The notes beneath the pieces are model-generated. The model saw only the letters and a list, made by a program, of their open reading frames with translations, searched no databases and was not told where the DNA came from. From Sipunculus nudus (lineage: Eukaryota > Annelida > Sipuncula > Golfingiida > Sipunculidae): a stretch of DNA of 64,000 nucleotides. Location: assembly GCA_026874595.1 (NCBI GenBank), contig CM049316.1:20423839-20487838 (forward strand), written 5' to 3'. This document shows positions 23,051-35,030 of this stretch, one piece after another. How positions within the stretch are numbered: position 1 is the first letter of the stretch; every line of letters starts with the position of its first letter. The position numbers and the translations under genes are program-made.

Positions 23051-25405
23051 CTAAGTCTCATTATCATTTCCATTTCTTTTGGCAAGAGCATCTCGCAAAC
23101 GTGACCAAAATGCAGGGACATTGTCGATCATATTTTCCCCAGGCCACACGAGATAGGTGTGACGTCTCATTATGGCCACCAGTGTGCGCGGCATGTCAGC
23201 CATAGAAACGTCCTCGAGCAACACAACAATTAATTTATCTATTCCCCTTTCCATCATGTGGATACGAGCCATGTGCATCTCAAATTTACACCATCCACTG
23301 CAAATAAAATGTCGCGATAACACAATGATGGTTTTGCGACTGGTTGATATACTTCGAAGAATATTCTCCTCAATCGGCCAGCCAATTTCAAAATCTCTGT
23401 GATGAAAACACAGTCGAAATGGAGATTCCCCCTCTTCCATATTTGGTATCAGGTGATTTTCAACCCAAGGTAAATCCCTTTCGTTATAAGCAACGAAAGC
23501 ATCATACTGAAAAGCACCTTCTTCTTCCAATAATTCAGCATAGAGTTCTCGTCGGATTTTCAGTCGGATGGCAAAGTACTTTATGTCCCATCGGTGACGA
23601 TATGCAATCACAGATATCGTCAAACAAGCAGCAATAAGAACAAGAAAACCTGCGATCACATACAACCATTGCAAACTAATACATTGTTTTTCAAGATGGG
23701 GTAAAATATTCCCATGTAATTCAGAGAAACGGACCTGCTTTCCCTGTAGACTGCAAGTTGTTTCCTCAATATTTGACAGAATACTTTGAAATTTATACAG
23801 CCATTTAAGAAAATGCAAAGAGCGGCATGAACATTCCAAGGGGTTCCCGCTCAAGTCAAGATGAAAACCCCTTCCTAAATTCTCGGGCCTTTCAATTAAA
23901 ATGCCCAGTTGTGACATAACGTCTTGTTCCAAGTAGAGTATCCGATTATTTGAAAGATCCAATCTCCATAGATTCGTCAACATGCTAATGTCAGAAGGAA
24001 TGTCAAGCAGATAGTTGTTTCTCAGGACAAGGATTTCCAACTGAAGTGGGACTGAAACATTTAAGACATTAGGCGACACATGAAATATACTGTTGTATGT
24101 TAGATCCAAGAATTGTAGATTAGGAAAGTGTTGTAAGGTGACCCCTCCTTCGCGTAGGATCTCGCCAAGATTGTTGTGTGCCAAGTTGACTGAAACAATA
24201 GCCGTAGCTAGGTTTTTACCAATCGCATCTTTAGAAATATTGTTTATCCTGTTACCGCTCAAGTCCACATGAAAGCCAGTCGCTGGATTGCATAGGTCAA
24301 TCGTGCCTATAAAGCTCAAAAGTCTATTGTTTGAAAAAGTTATATGAACATTTTGTATGATTTTTCTGTTACATACACAGACACGGCCACTAAATGAACC
24401 AAAATTGGCGACATTATCGGCATTTAAAAGAGTCAGGTTTGTCGGCCATGGGAGAGGAAAGAAAGTGTTACCATTTTCTGCATTTTCGGCCTGGATAGCA
24501 CCTTCGTGCTTTACGGTATTATGCCACCTTCTATTAAAGGTATGACAGAAATCCTGCTTTTCAGATACGTTTGTAGCTAATGGTGGCAAGGAAAACATTA
24601 CATCTTCGGAGAATCGATCTTTTCTTCGTTTTGTCACTAAATCCGCTGTTTGTTCGCCTATATCAAGAACTCTTAGATGTCGAAGGCCTAAAATAAACGA
24701 GAATATGCAAAGGTGGTTTCCATGTACGTTAAGTTCTTGTAGGTTTGGCGTATAACTGATGAGGAGGTAAGGGATATATGCGATTCTATTCACACTGAGG
24801 TCAAGTATTGTTAATGATTCAGCCTTGATAGATTGCAGAAACTCAGCCGTAATGTCATTTTCTGAAAAGACCATGCTCCATGCCACTTTTGACAGTCTGA
24901 GTTCATTTAACTTTACTTTTGGCAAAGAGAACATCATTGATGTTAAACTTCTATATTTGTTTTTTGACAACTGGTCATTAATGGAAATGTTCAAGATTTC
25001 TAAATTTCTGAGTGGCTTCATCAGCTGCGACATGTTCAGTGTTTCAGGCTTGGATCCAAGGTTATTATAACTGAGATCGAGAAAGCGTAGCTGGGAGAGT
25101 CCCTCAAAAGCTCCTTCATCTAGAGTATTGATTCGATTTCTGCACAAGTTTAATTTCTGTAAAACTGAACACCTTATAAAAGTGCAGTTATCAATGTGGG
25201 TTATTTGGTTTTTAGAGAGTATAAATTCCGTCACATTTTCTTGACAGAGATTTGGCACGTCATTCAGTCCCTTGTTTCCACAATCTATTATTATGGAGTC
25301 ATTTTTTGGTGTACAGGTACAAGGGGAGCAATTAAGGTTTGCAACACTGGAACATACAGCTAAACTTGATATTAAAAAGACAAGCATTGATGAAATACCC
25401 GTCAT
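23051..25405 (-). CDS. Toll-like receptor, intact single-exon, 784 aa
   Basis: Type I membrane pattern-recognition receptor. Visible parts in order: signal peptide ~1-22; LRRNT cap with Cys26, 29, 31, 42 and 54; leucine-rich repeats ~57-520 (for example LRFLDLSYNNLG, LQFLDLTYNSIF, LWRLDLSNNRIL); LRRCT 521-575 with the CSC...C...C pattern; membrane span ~579-601; TIR domain ~632-776. TIR box 1 is YDAFVAYNERD, the BB loop RDFEIGWPIEENI and box 3 PAFWSRL. A single C-terminal cap places it with single-cysteine-cluster TLRs. The family dimerises on ligand binding and recruits TIR adaptors such as MyD88. The BB-loop Pro (RDFxPG) is Ile674. The frame is uninterrupted without introns. It is the only intact member of the cluster; its ligand cannot be predicted. 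Confidence 0.97.
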   Translation of the reverse strand: MTGISSMLVFLISSLAVCSSVANLNCSPCTCTPKNDSIIIDCGNKGLNDVPNLCQENVTEFILSKNQITHIDNCTFIRCSVLQKLNLCRNRINTLDEGAFEGLSQLRFLDLSYNNLGSKPETLNMSQLMKPLRNLEILNISINDQLSKNKYRSLTSMMFSLPKVKLNELRLSKVAWSMVFSENDITAEFLQSIKAESLTILDLSVNRIAYIPYLLISYTPNLQELNVHGNHLCIFSFILGLRHLRVLDIGEQTADLVTKRRKDRFSEDVMFSLPPLATNVSEKQDFCHTFNRRWHNTVKHEGAIQAENAENGNTFFPLPWPTNLTLLNADNVANFGSFSGRVCVCNRKIIQNVHITFSNNRLLSFIGTIDLCNPATGFHVDLSGNRINNISKDAIGKNLATAIVSVNLAHNNLGEILREGGVTLQHFPNLQFLDLTYNSIFHVSPNVLNVSVPLQLEILVLRNNYLLDIPSDISMLTNLWRLDLSNNRILYLEQDVMSQLGILIERPENLGRGFHLDLSGNPLECSCRSLHFLKWLYKFQSILSNIEETTCSLQGKQVRFSELHGNILPHLEKQCISLQWLYVIAGFLVLIAACLTISVIAYRHRWDIKYFAIRLKIRRELYAELLEEEGAFQYDAFVAYNERDLPWVENHLIPNMEEGESPFRLCFHHRDFEIGWPIEENILRSISTSRKTIIVLSRHFICSGWCKFEMHMARIHMMERGIDKLIVVLLEDVSMADMPRTLVAIMRRHTYLVWPGENMIDNVPAFWSRLRDALAKRNGNDNET

Positions 25406-25479
25406 ATTTGGTTATCGTTCAAGTGGCGATACAAATAGGGTATTTTATTGATGACGCAAAAACCACGACAAAATAAGTC

Positions 25480-25895
25480 ATGTATGTTTCATTACATCTT
25501 CTGTCTCTCAGTTCGATGCTGCTTTTATTGCTGAAATAAATAGAATTAGTGAGATTAATATTACCTTATAAATGTTAGCCGTTGTATTTTATTAATATTT
25601 GAATAAAGAAAACAATAGAAAAGGTGGAATTAAGAATTAAGACTCTTGAATTAAGCAAATACAGGAAATGCTATAAAAGTTATAATGGGAAGTATATGGA
25701 AAGATTGCTAACTACTTATAACTTTCGATACGCTATTTTTAAAATATTGCAATTTTCAAAGGTGAACGAAGGATAGGCAACTACAAATTCCCCCTTCATG
25801 TATTATCAGTCATGTATTTTCCTTTACATGTTTTATCCAGTTGTCAGAATTTGATTTTTATTGCTGAGCTAAATAGCATTGGTGAGATCAATACT
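25480..25895. repeat. short diverged direct repeat upstream of the intact TLR
   Basis: TTTTATTGCTGAAATAAATAG followed by TGAGATTAATATTAC (about 25512-25563) recurs as TTTTATTGCTGAGCTAAATAG and TGAGATCAATACTAC (about 25856-25897). It lies 100-500 bp upstream of the receptor start, so it may include the promoter, but no core promoter element is convincing. Confidence 0.5.
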
Positions 25896-25899
25896 ACGT

Positions 25900-27000
25900 G
25901 GTATTATTAGTCATTGTGAATGGTAAATTATTTTATCGTCATTATTCTGAACCATAGGTTTATTTTTAACCATTAACATATATAAAAATTGGATGCTATT
26001 GTTTATTGATATGTACGAGGGGTACACTTCTACATCATTTCGTCCGTAAAAAATGTCCTTAATTTTTTTATTTAAGAAATACTGGACTTACTCTGCCAGA
26101 TAAATACAATATTTTATATTCAGATATTATATTCAAAGTACAAAGAATGCATCCTTTCTACTATTACGTTTATATAGGTATTTTTTTTATTATAATCTGG
26201 ATTTTTATATATGAACGCAAAGAAGGTCAAAACAATTCCCCTTTTTAAAGATAAATTTGAACCAAGAGATATGCCTCACTCAGAGAGCCCAAAACTCCGG
26301 GCAGCCCTGAATTATCGGATTACAGTTTCATAACCCGGTCACCCGTTTCTGAACAAAATACAAAACGTATCAATAAGACATGAATGGGTTTTCCGAAAAA
26401 GTCATGCCAAAAAAAAAGGCAAGCACTTCATCTTTTTTTTATTTCTATGAGAAGTTAATAAACCCGGCATTCCTGCTGTTAATTGAACTGTCATTTTCCA
26501 AAAGCTTACATTTTTATTAAAATTATAATAAGAACAAATTTATGTACATAATCATAGTTAACGCCTACCATACCGTTTGAATGCCACCTTCCGTCCGAAA
26601 CGTTTTCGTGGCTCACCAAACGGACTAATCCACACGGTTCCCAGAGCAGGAAAACCCCTCACTGAAACAAGAAGCATTTGTGTAAAAATAAAACGAACCT
26701 ACAGTTATGACCCTTCACAATCCGAAAATCTTACATTCCTGCTTATGATGTGAATTTAGGCCATGTGCATTCCAAAAGCAGGGATTTTTGGCCCTAAAAC
26801 GATATTCATATATTCCATAAATTAAAAGCAGGAAACAGGTAATGATTTCTGTCCTATATATGAAAAGATACACAAATTCTGTGTGAAAAGAGGATTTTGG
26901 TTCTGCTGGGGAGAGAGAGAGAGAACTTTCATACACAGACAGTTGATGTTGTTAAGATAATTAATAAATGAAATGATTAATATCACATTTTTTTGCAATT
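25900..27000. other. no gene recognised
   Basis: AT-rich DNA between the intact TLR upstream region and the four-unit array. A short GA run at about 26910-26923 is the only evident feature. Confidence 0.5.
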
Positions 27001-29490
27001 TTGATTTTTGCCGAGGGTTTATAATTTAGGGTAGTATTGCTTTAAAAGTATTTTCTTAACTGGATATGAAATAACAAGTGGGAAGTAAGGCGCTGGCTAT
27101 ATAGCTTAGTCTGAGCTGGCTCAGAGAAACCATTATAATCACTTCATTTAATTTATATTGTGGATATTGGAAGTAGGAAGTAGATGGAAGGTATTGGCTA
27201 TTTGCCTTAATCAGCATGACAATCCTTGCATTCTTAGTCTCTGGCTATGTTGGTAGTTTGACTGTTATCGTTTAACAGAACACCAGTTAGGAACAGAATA
27301 TACAAAAAAGGTACCATTTGATGGGGTAAATTATTACCTGCCACAGGTCAGATTAATATCAAGAAGAATGTGCAAACTATCATGTGACATATGATTGATA
27401 ACCTCCAACACGTTGGCCTCCTTGTACGTGAAAAGTACCTGCGAATAACCATTTACTGTCTTGAATAATAACCCCACATATTTTGTTGTCATTCATTCTA
27501 TAAAACAAATATATTTTTCATGTCCATTGTGCCACTGTACCGTATTCTTCCTCATAATTTATCAGTCCGATAGCAGATAAGAAACCACAAGCTGTTTAAT
27601 GTCCATAATAATTATCAGGGCAAATATAAAACATTACTACAAGCAGCACACTTTGGTAATAAAACCACCGTGGTTTGCATGATAATTTGTGCAGTTATAT
27701 TAAAGAAAAAGAAATATTTTCCTCTTTAAGAGGAATGTTCAGTGATTTGTATGTTCCTGATGAAACTGCAGTAACTTAGCAGTAGTTTTCAGTATCTATA
27801 CAAATCACTGAACAAAGACGAAAATGTATAATTTTTACCATAGTTTAATATGGTATAAAGTTTTGGGATAAAAATGGTTATATTAAATACAGAAAGCTGT
27901 GCCTTTATCACTATAGGGCAAAGTTGCCACAATCAGCCGTTTCATGTTCTCATTAAAAAGACGTGCTTTAAAATCACGAGTGATCGATTATGTATCAACT
28001 GTGCGAAAACAGTGAGGTTAGGTTGCTTCAATCAGCTATTGAATTTTTTTTCATATAGGATACTGTTACACTACTTAATGAATACACATTATTGCCAGAC
28101 CTTAAAATTAAATGTTCTGAATCAATAGTGTTCGATTCAGAATCAACATGTGTGCGGATACATGTTTGATGTAATTAAAGTAATAAATATTATTTATTAA
28201 TATGAATATCACAACAATGATTTGGGCTTTACAGTTTTCTACCTGTCTTGCAGAGGGATTCATATTTAAAACTTAATAGTTTGTTTTTTTCTCATCGATT
28301 CGCTAAAAGATGAACTTGCTTTCCAAATTTTAAAACAATCATAGCCTTATTTGCATTAAATATAATCCATGCACGTCCAATTACTTGCTGTATAGAGTCT
28401 AAACGGGTATTAGAAGAAGATCCAATGCCAAGAGCCATTTGTAAGTGATACTATTACTGACCTGAAGGAATTAAACATAATGCCGAAGAAGAGTAAAGTG
28501 TCCATGTTATCGTACCTCCTGCTTGTCTTAATATATTTAGCTGTTTGTAGATGATGTATTCAATTTATGGGAAAAACACCCCGATCCGTAAACTACTTAA
28601 GGAGGGGTTACAATGGTTTCCGGTAGCAACAGTTAGCAATCGGATTAATCTGCGTAAATATAATCAACTGAGCGTAAAGTTTTTATTGCAACTTAGGGTA
28701 AAGTCAGAAACATTTAATCTTCTGGTCCATCACATCTGTTTTAAATTACGCAGACAGGTATTGTGGCTGGCACAATCCGATAGTCTCTGTGTCATGTGCA
28801 TGAGCAGCCACTGAGAGACTTCACTTAAAGGCAAGTTGGAGGAAAGTCACATGAAAATGTGGACGTTAATATATAGTTATTTGTTAAGAATATTGATTCT
28901 TCAGTCTTTTGCTAAATTTAAGCACATGTGGGTGTGATGGGTAAGTTTTATGCGACATGCCCCTGGAAGACAGATGATGCTTTGGTGTTTGATTTTGATA
29001 TCGAATATTAAGAAAGATACAGTATCATTATAACGATTCTACGCCATTAAATCGTAGCATTATGATATCAGAAGTGACGATTTATACCATACTGGTGTCC
29101 GATATGAAGATCCCGACATTATGGCTCGGAAGTGTTGAGCCTGATATTTTGGAGTTCTTATACTTTTCAGTCACGATACGTTTACTTTTCATCATCGGCA
29201 TGAAAAGATCGTAGTAACTGCCCTGTGGGCGGGGTAAAAGAATCCATTGCAGCGAAGTGATTATAATCTAGAAGTCATGGAGCAGGCACACATCGGGATG
29301 CGACGTAAATTGGTGCCAAGGTTTATATGTTAGCGCCTCTTTACCTAAACGTTTTACTTTTATTTTGTCAAACAATAATATAGGTGTTGAAAATCTAATT
29401 AGAGTGATTCAAAACATCATTAAATAGTGCTCGAGTGAGGTATTACCTGTATATCGACGATGCCGTCTATAAACCATGTTACTATATATT
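27000..29490 (+). repeat. array unit A1 (first of four diverged units)
   Basis: Shares ordered blocks with the units at 29490, 35030 and 38095: GTAGTATTRYTTTAAAA; a CATGTGACAT...TAATAACC block; TCCATTGTGCYACTG; CAGTGATTTGTATGTTCCTG; CAATCAGCCGTTTCATGTTC; CTACCTGTCTTGCA. It has the A-type signature TGATGAAACTGCAGTAA (about 27759) and lacks the ~0.9-1.1-kb segment found in the B units. The end is approximate. No ORF is conserved among units, so the unit appears non-coding. Confidence 0.75.
27737..27813. repeat. perfect 16-bp inverted repeat (hairpin) in unit A1
   Basis: GTTCAGTGATTTGTAT (27737-27752) is exactly complementary to ATACAAATCACTGAAC (27798-27813), with a 45-nt loop containing CTGCAG and AACTTAGCAGT. 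The left arm is conserved in unit A2 (36872-36887), where the right arm is degraded. The LINE in unit B1 is inserted beside the left arm. Confidence 0.8.
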
Positions 29491-31599
29491 AATCTCTTTA
29501 TGTTACGTAGTCCTAACCTGTATATGCCCAACTGGCTTCGCCAACGACTGACGATTAGTTTTATTATTAGGCCAACATTTCAAGAAAGAAAAAAGAAACG
29601 TTTACCCTGAAACAAATTCCGAAAATGTGTTTGTTAAACTATAACTTTTGTATTACCAGATATCTGTTGTATGTATTATATACGTGAAATTATATTTTAG
29701 CGAATGACAGACAAATTTGTAATTGGGCATGTGATAAAACTGCTAGTTATATATTAGGTTCTGGCTTTCTTACAATATGAGAGCCTTAAGATCACTCCCC
29801 ATTTAATCTTTATTTTGGATAGAAGGTAAATAATTCACTGTAGTATTATTTTAAAAGGCTTTTCTCTACTGGATAGTAGATTGGAAGAAAGGTATTGGCT
29901 TTACATCTCAATTAGTCTGAGTCCTTGCTTTCTTGTCGCTGCCAATCTTGGGAATGTGATTGCTTACGTCTAATATAAGACAACATGTACATAAAAGGTA
30001 CCATACAATGAGGCTAAAACCGTACAGAAAAAATACCATACAATGGAATTAAATATTTCTGTATCAACAAAGCGTGATTCTTACCTGCAACGGTATAGAT
30101 TCGTATCAGGAACAATGGGCAACGATGAGGTATTCAGAGTGGTAACAGATGGTTATAAGATCACTGTGCATACAGTCATGTGACATCTCATTAATAACCA
30201 CAAGCGCCTTGGCCTCCTGGTAGGTGCAAATTACCTCCTAATAACCGTGATTCAAGACCCAATATTAGTCGCATACTTGAGTCGTTATTTATGCAATGAA
30301 AATATAGATATTAATAAAGTACCAACTAATTCTAACAAACACGTTTCACAAATCTTGAAAGCTGTAACACTACGCTTCCCGATAGGCAAGATTACAAGTA
30401 AGTTCAACTGTATTTCTTACTAAAAAAATAATTTGATGAGTGACCAATAGGGTGAGGGCAGTTTGTAAATTTACTTTGACCATTATTTTATCTTTGTATA
30501 GGCCGTATCAGTCGTTCGTGTTTATCCTGCCGTTACCTTGACGTCAGTGAGATCAGTATTATATAAACAGCTATATAACTTACTGTATCGGGGAATTTTA
30601 CACAAACTTATCGCACAGTTAGATTCTTTATTTATGCAACTTAAAAACATCTAATTTTAAACTCCATACTTCACCATTCATACTAGACAGCGTTTATTCC
30701 AATGAAAAACAACATAAACAATAATGACATCATGTTAACCTGTATAAGTAGCTTTGAACAAATAATTTCAAACCATAGGGGGCACTTCGTTTCTATTATT
30801 TCCACTTCTTAAGGCACTGGTGCTATCTTGAGGAGGGGATTGTTAGAGCATTCCATGACTAAATTTATTACTTCTCCACCATGATTTAAAGATTAGCTAC
30901 TGGGGTTAGTTATTAACTCCCTATCAGGGGTTTAAATTTACAGCCGCGCTGTTTGACTGCGAATTAACTAATGGTGTAATACCAGCTGATCGTGAATTCA
31001 TGTGTAAACCTAAGTGAGGTTTCAGATGATTTTCTCAGAATTTTCAGGAGATTAATTAAAATTCCTGAAAAATGAATCACACACACAAATAAACATATAT
31101 ATTTATATAACCATTCATTGTCCTGGCATTATGTATATTGTTATTGTCGAGGCGTCAGTGGTTTATAGGGAAACATACTCTCGTTTAAAGTGCAAAGGTG
31201 TGTGAACACAACGAAACTTGTTAAGTTTTTATGATTTGCTTTTATTTTATTGTTTGATTCATAATTTGGATAATGCAGAGTACAACTGAATAATGGTGGC
31301 ATGAGCATTGCGATATAATTTCGGTCTATAAATTCAAGAAACACATTTAGAGTAAACACTTCACCCATTATTTCCATGTCCATTGTGCTACTGTTTCGTT
31401 ATAAGTCCGATGACAGATAAGAAACCATGAGCTGTTAAATTTCCTCGAATAATTAGCAGGGCAAACATAAAACATCAGTATAAGAAGTACTCTTTGGAAA
31501 TAAAACCACCGTGCTTTTCGTAATGATTTGTTTAGTTATATTTACAAAACGAGAAAAAGTAAACATAAGATAAGTGTTTAGTGATAGTAGGTTTAGTAG

Positions 31600-32546
31600 G
31601 TTCCTATTTCTACCATTGAAACATGCTTGCATGACATAGGTAGTTGGATGTGTCTCAATGCTGATAAAACTGAGGTTCTGATTATTGATACAAACCAGCA
31701 GAGGTAAAAAATTCAGTTGAAAACTCTTAACATATTTGACTCTGTAGTTGTGCCAACAAACAGTGCTAGGAACCTGGGGGTAGTGTTTGACCAAGGGCTT
31801 TGCCTTGACAAGCATGTAAATAATATTTGTAGTTTGGCTTGTTACCAACTGCGTAATGTAGCTAGGATGAAGGGTTTCCTAACTCAAGATTCACTAATAA
31901 CATTAATTCATGCGTTCATCAGTTCAAGGATTGACTGTTCCAACTCTTTGCTATGTGGTCTTCCTAGCAAATTACTGGACCGGCTACAGAAAGTGCAGAA
32001 TGCAGCTGCTAGGCTTGTAACTGGTGCCAAGAAGCGCGACCACATTCACCAATACCTAAAGAACTCCATTGGCTCCCGGTGCGACAGTGCATTGATTTTA
32101 AAATTTTATTATTAGTATACAAAGCCATAAATGGTCAATCCTCTATTTACATTAGGAACCTCTTAACTTTTTATGTTCCAGTCAGGCAGCTTAGGTCATC
32201 TGATTAAGGGCTTTTAGTGATCCCTAAAGCACGAAGTGAGATGTGTTGTTCGAGAGCTTTCTCAGCTTTGGCACCAAGGTTGTGGAATAAACTTCCGCAC
32301 TCAATCAGAGCTTCACCATCTTTAGCTTCTTTTAAAATAAATCTTAAAACTTACCTTTTAATATTAGCTTTCGGTAGTTCTTAGAAATTAAGGTTTTCTT
32401 TTAGGAATTTTTGCTTTAGTAGGAATTTACATTTTATGTTTTATAAAAATGTGCTTTGTGTCTTGTAAAGCGCTTTTGATAACTATTTTGTTGAATTAGT
32501 GCTATATAAATTAAATATATTATATTATTATTTATTATTAGTGATT
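31600..32546 (+). mobile_element. 5'-truncated non-LTR retrotransposon (LINE), CR1/L2/Jockey-like
   Basis: The translation shows the C-terminal end of a LINE reverse transcriptase and the region after it: DIGSWMCLNADKTEVLIID, a TAA, then SARNLGVVFDQGLCLDKHV, LIHAFISSRIDCSNSLL and LQKVQNAAARLVTG. A one-base loss near 32058 breaks the frame; it resumes as VYKAINGQSS and PRLWNKLPHSIRASPSL. The 3' end has AAGCGCTTTTGATAAC and TGCTATATAAATTAAA and finishes in an ATT-type simple repeat, as in CR1/L2 elements. Endonuclease and catalytic RT motifs are absent. TAGTGAT beside both ends may be the target duplication. It is dead. Confidence 0.9.
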
Positions 32547-33389
32547 TGTATGTTCCTGATGTCTATGCGACTGCAGTAACTTAGCAGTATTTGAACAAAT
32601 CACTAAACAGAGAAGAAAATGTTTAACTTTTTTCCAGAATTAAGACAGTTTTGTGATTACCCTTCTACTAAAACGCTAATAGTACTCTGCCTTTATCACT
32701 AAAGAGTAAGGTTGCCACAATCAGCCGTTTCATGTTCTTCTCAAAAGGACAATCTTCAAAATCACGAGTGATCGATTATGTATCAACTGTGCGGAAAAAG
32801 TGAGTTTCGGTTGCTTCAATCAGCTACTTTTTCTGTAGGTTGCTGTTGCATTACTTAATGAATACACATTATTGCCTGACCTTAAATTAAATGTTCCGAA
32901 TCAATGGTTTTAGATGCAGTTTAATACAGATTCAACCTGTGTGTGCATGCCTGCTTGATGTTTATTAAAGAAATAAATATCATTTATAAATATAAATATT
33001 ACAATATGAATTGAGGTTAACAGCTTTCCAAGGAAAATTCATACTGAAAGTAACTGTTTCTTTTCTCATGGGTTCGCCTAATGATTAATCTGCTTTCCAA
33101 ATTTCAAAACAATCATAGCCTTATTTGTCTGACGGATGCATGGGATATTAATTAGATCTGCTCTCGTAAATATATGAGAGTTTATCAGTCAAACCATATT
33201 TCGTACATGAGTGCTTCATTACAGGAGTGGTCTTACAGGAGTTAGCCGATGGGTTGGGAAGTGTAAGTGAGCAGGAGTGACCATAAACAGCTGTGATACG
33301 TTAATTCTAAAAGGGACCTGATCCAAATGTTTAACCACGTTACCGTCATTAAACTTTTATACACGTCCGATCGGATGTCTTAACAATAG

Positions 33390-35030
33390 AGGGTAACATG
33401 TACGCTTCTTGTTGTTCTCATGTACAGTAAAACCTCAGAATCACTACCACCAACTGGTCGGATTTCCGAGGTGGTCGCCTAAGGGAGGTTTGACTATCGA
33501 TGGTCTCACGCTGTTAACTTAAAACAGAAAAAGGCGTCCAAAATTGCACCCAAAGTTTACATGTAACCGTCTTTTACATTAACGTCATACATTTGACATT
33601 TAGTCTAAAAATCGTTTCATAGGTCAAAAGTCTACTGAGAGTGATTCAAACGTAAGACTGGGTCGGACCTTGCCCAGAATTCTTTCAGCATGGACACATA
33701 TGACTAGACATATACACATTCATTCATACCAAACGTCTTGGAGAATATAACAATAAATTTATTGACTATATACAAGAAGGGTATATATAAATGCTGAGCG
33801 CATATAGTCCAACTTTAGCTAGAATGTTCATAATTGTCCAAAATGTCCGGACATTAGCAGAGACATTCCTCAAATCTGTCACCAAGTTGGGGAGGATTTG
33901 TGCTCTAGTAGCAGCTCTCTATGGGGCACATGTACCAAGACTCATGCCTATAAAACAATGAAATGCGTTCTTTTACTAGAATGAAGAGAAACAATGAAAT
34001 ACAGCTCTAGAGAAGGAGAAATGTTATGCCTTTTTGTTAGAACTGACAAAAAAATGTACTTAACAAAGTTTCTAGGAGATTAATAGAAAAATACTCAAAG
34101 GATTCCGCTTGGATTATGGGCTCAACAATTATTATAACATCTGGTTTTGTATTACACATGTTATCCTTAAACTTCACTAAGTTTACTCTGCAGACCACAA
34201 TAATTGCTCTCTACTGGTTTGGTGTAAGAACTCATTAGTGGAGACTCACCATGTGTATCCTGCCAGTTATGCCATGCCATCAGGAACCACAATATAGTTG
34301 TACCCATGTGTTCACACACACAGCACCAAACCATCCTGGGCTGTATTGGGAAGAAGGGTCGTCTCAGGCAAATAACAAATAATATTTAAGAGTTCATGAG
34401 GTACCTCTATATTCACCTAGTTTCAGTGTTCTCAGAGTTGGCTTATCATCAGTTTTAGAGATACCTCCTGCCATATGGGCTTTTAGTTATTGTCCAGCTC
34501 AGTATCACAGGTCTCTCTCCTCTGGGGATCTCTTGCCAACTGAATTTTCACTGGTCAAGGTTTGCCTCCACAAATTTCCTACCCAATAACCAGTATTGAC
34601 AGCTAAAAGTGGTCTTTTAAACGTTACTGTAACAAGACAGGCTTATTCACTAAGCTTTACAATAGGGACAGAACAGAACACTCACTAAATGAAGGTTCTG
34701 CCTGAATGATTTCCAAAGGGGAATTCCCCGGGTATTGCCTAAGGAAACAAAAACAAGGAGATGGGGGGGGGGGGGGGATCTGAAAGGCGTTTGACATCAC
34801 GCATGCCACACTGTCTCAAAACAAAAACTGAAAAGGTGTACAGTCACAAGCCACTTTGTGAGAGCTATCCTGTAAGTCCAAGATGTGGTCCATAAATCAT
34901 ATGACTGTATATAAGTCTCTCTATGTTGGACGCTTACTCCAATGAAATATGAAAGTCAATGCAATAAATAATTTAGCGACAATTAATTTTGTTCCTCCAA
35001 AGACTTGCTATATGTATTATGTGATCAAAT
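33390..35030. other. unassigned insertion-like segment
   Basis: This stretch interrupts the array between units B1 and A2 and has no counterpart in the other units. It contains ACAGTAAAACCTCAGAATCAC at 33424, which resembles a MITE end, and a G-run at about 34764-34777. No coding motif is evident. Confidence 0.45.

Larger units (their letters stand above)
29490..35030 (+). repeat. array unit B1 (with LINE and other insertions)
   Basis: Begins with GTAGTCCTAACCTGTATATG (shared with 35065) and continues with the ordered blocks of the array. It has the B-type signature TGATGTCTATGCGACTGC (about 32556) and the B-only segment (about 30270-31375), shared with 38740-39600. A LINE lies at 31600-32546. 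Conserved unit sequence ends near 33390, and 33390-35030 has no counterpart in the other units. Confidence 0.75.

Noticed and set aside
31453-31848. Minus-strand 131-codon frame
   Set aside because: Overlaps and is antisense to the LINE coding remnant.
33424-33500. MITE end ACAGTAAAACCTCAGAATCAC
   Set aside because: I could not find a matching inverted end or target duplication.
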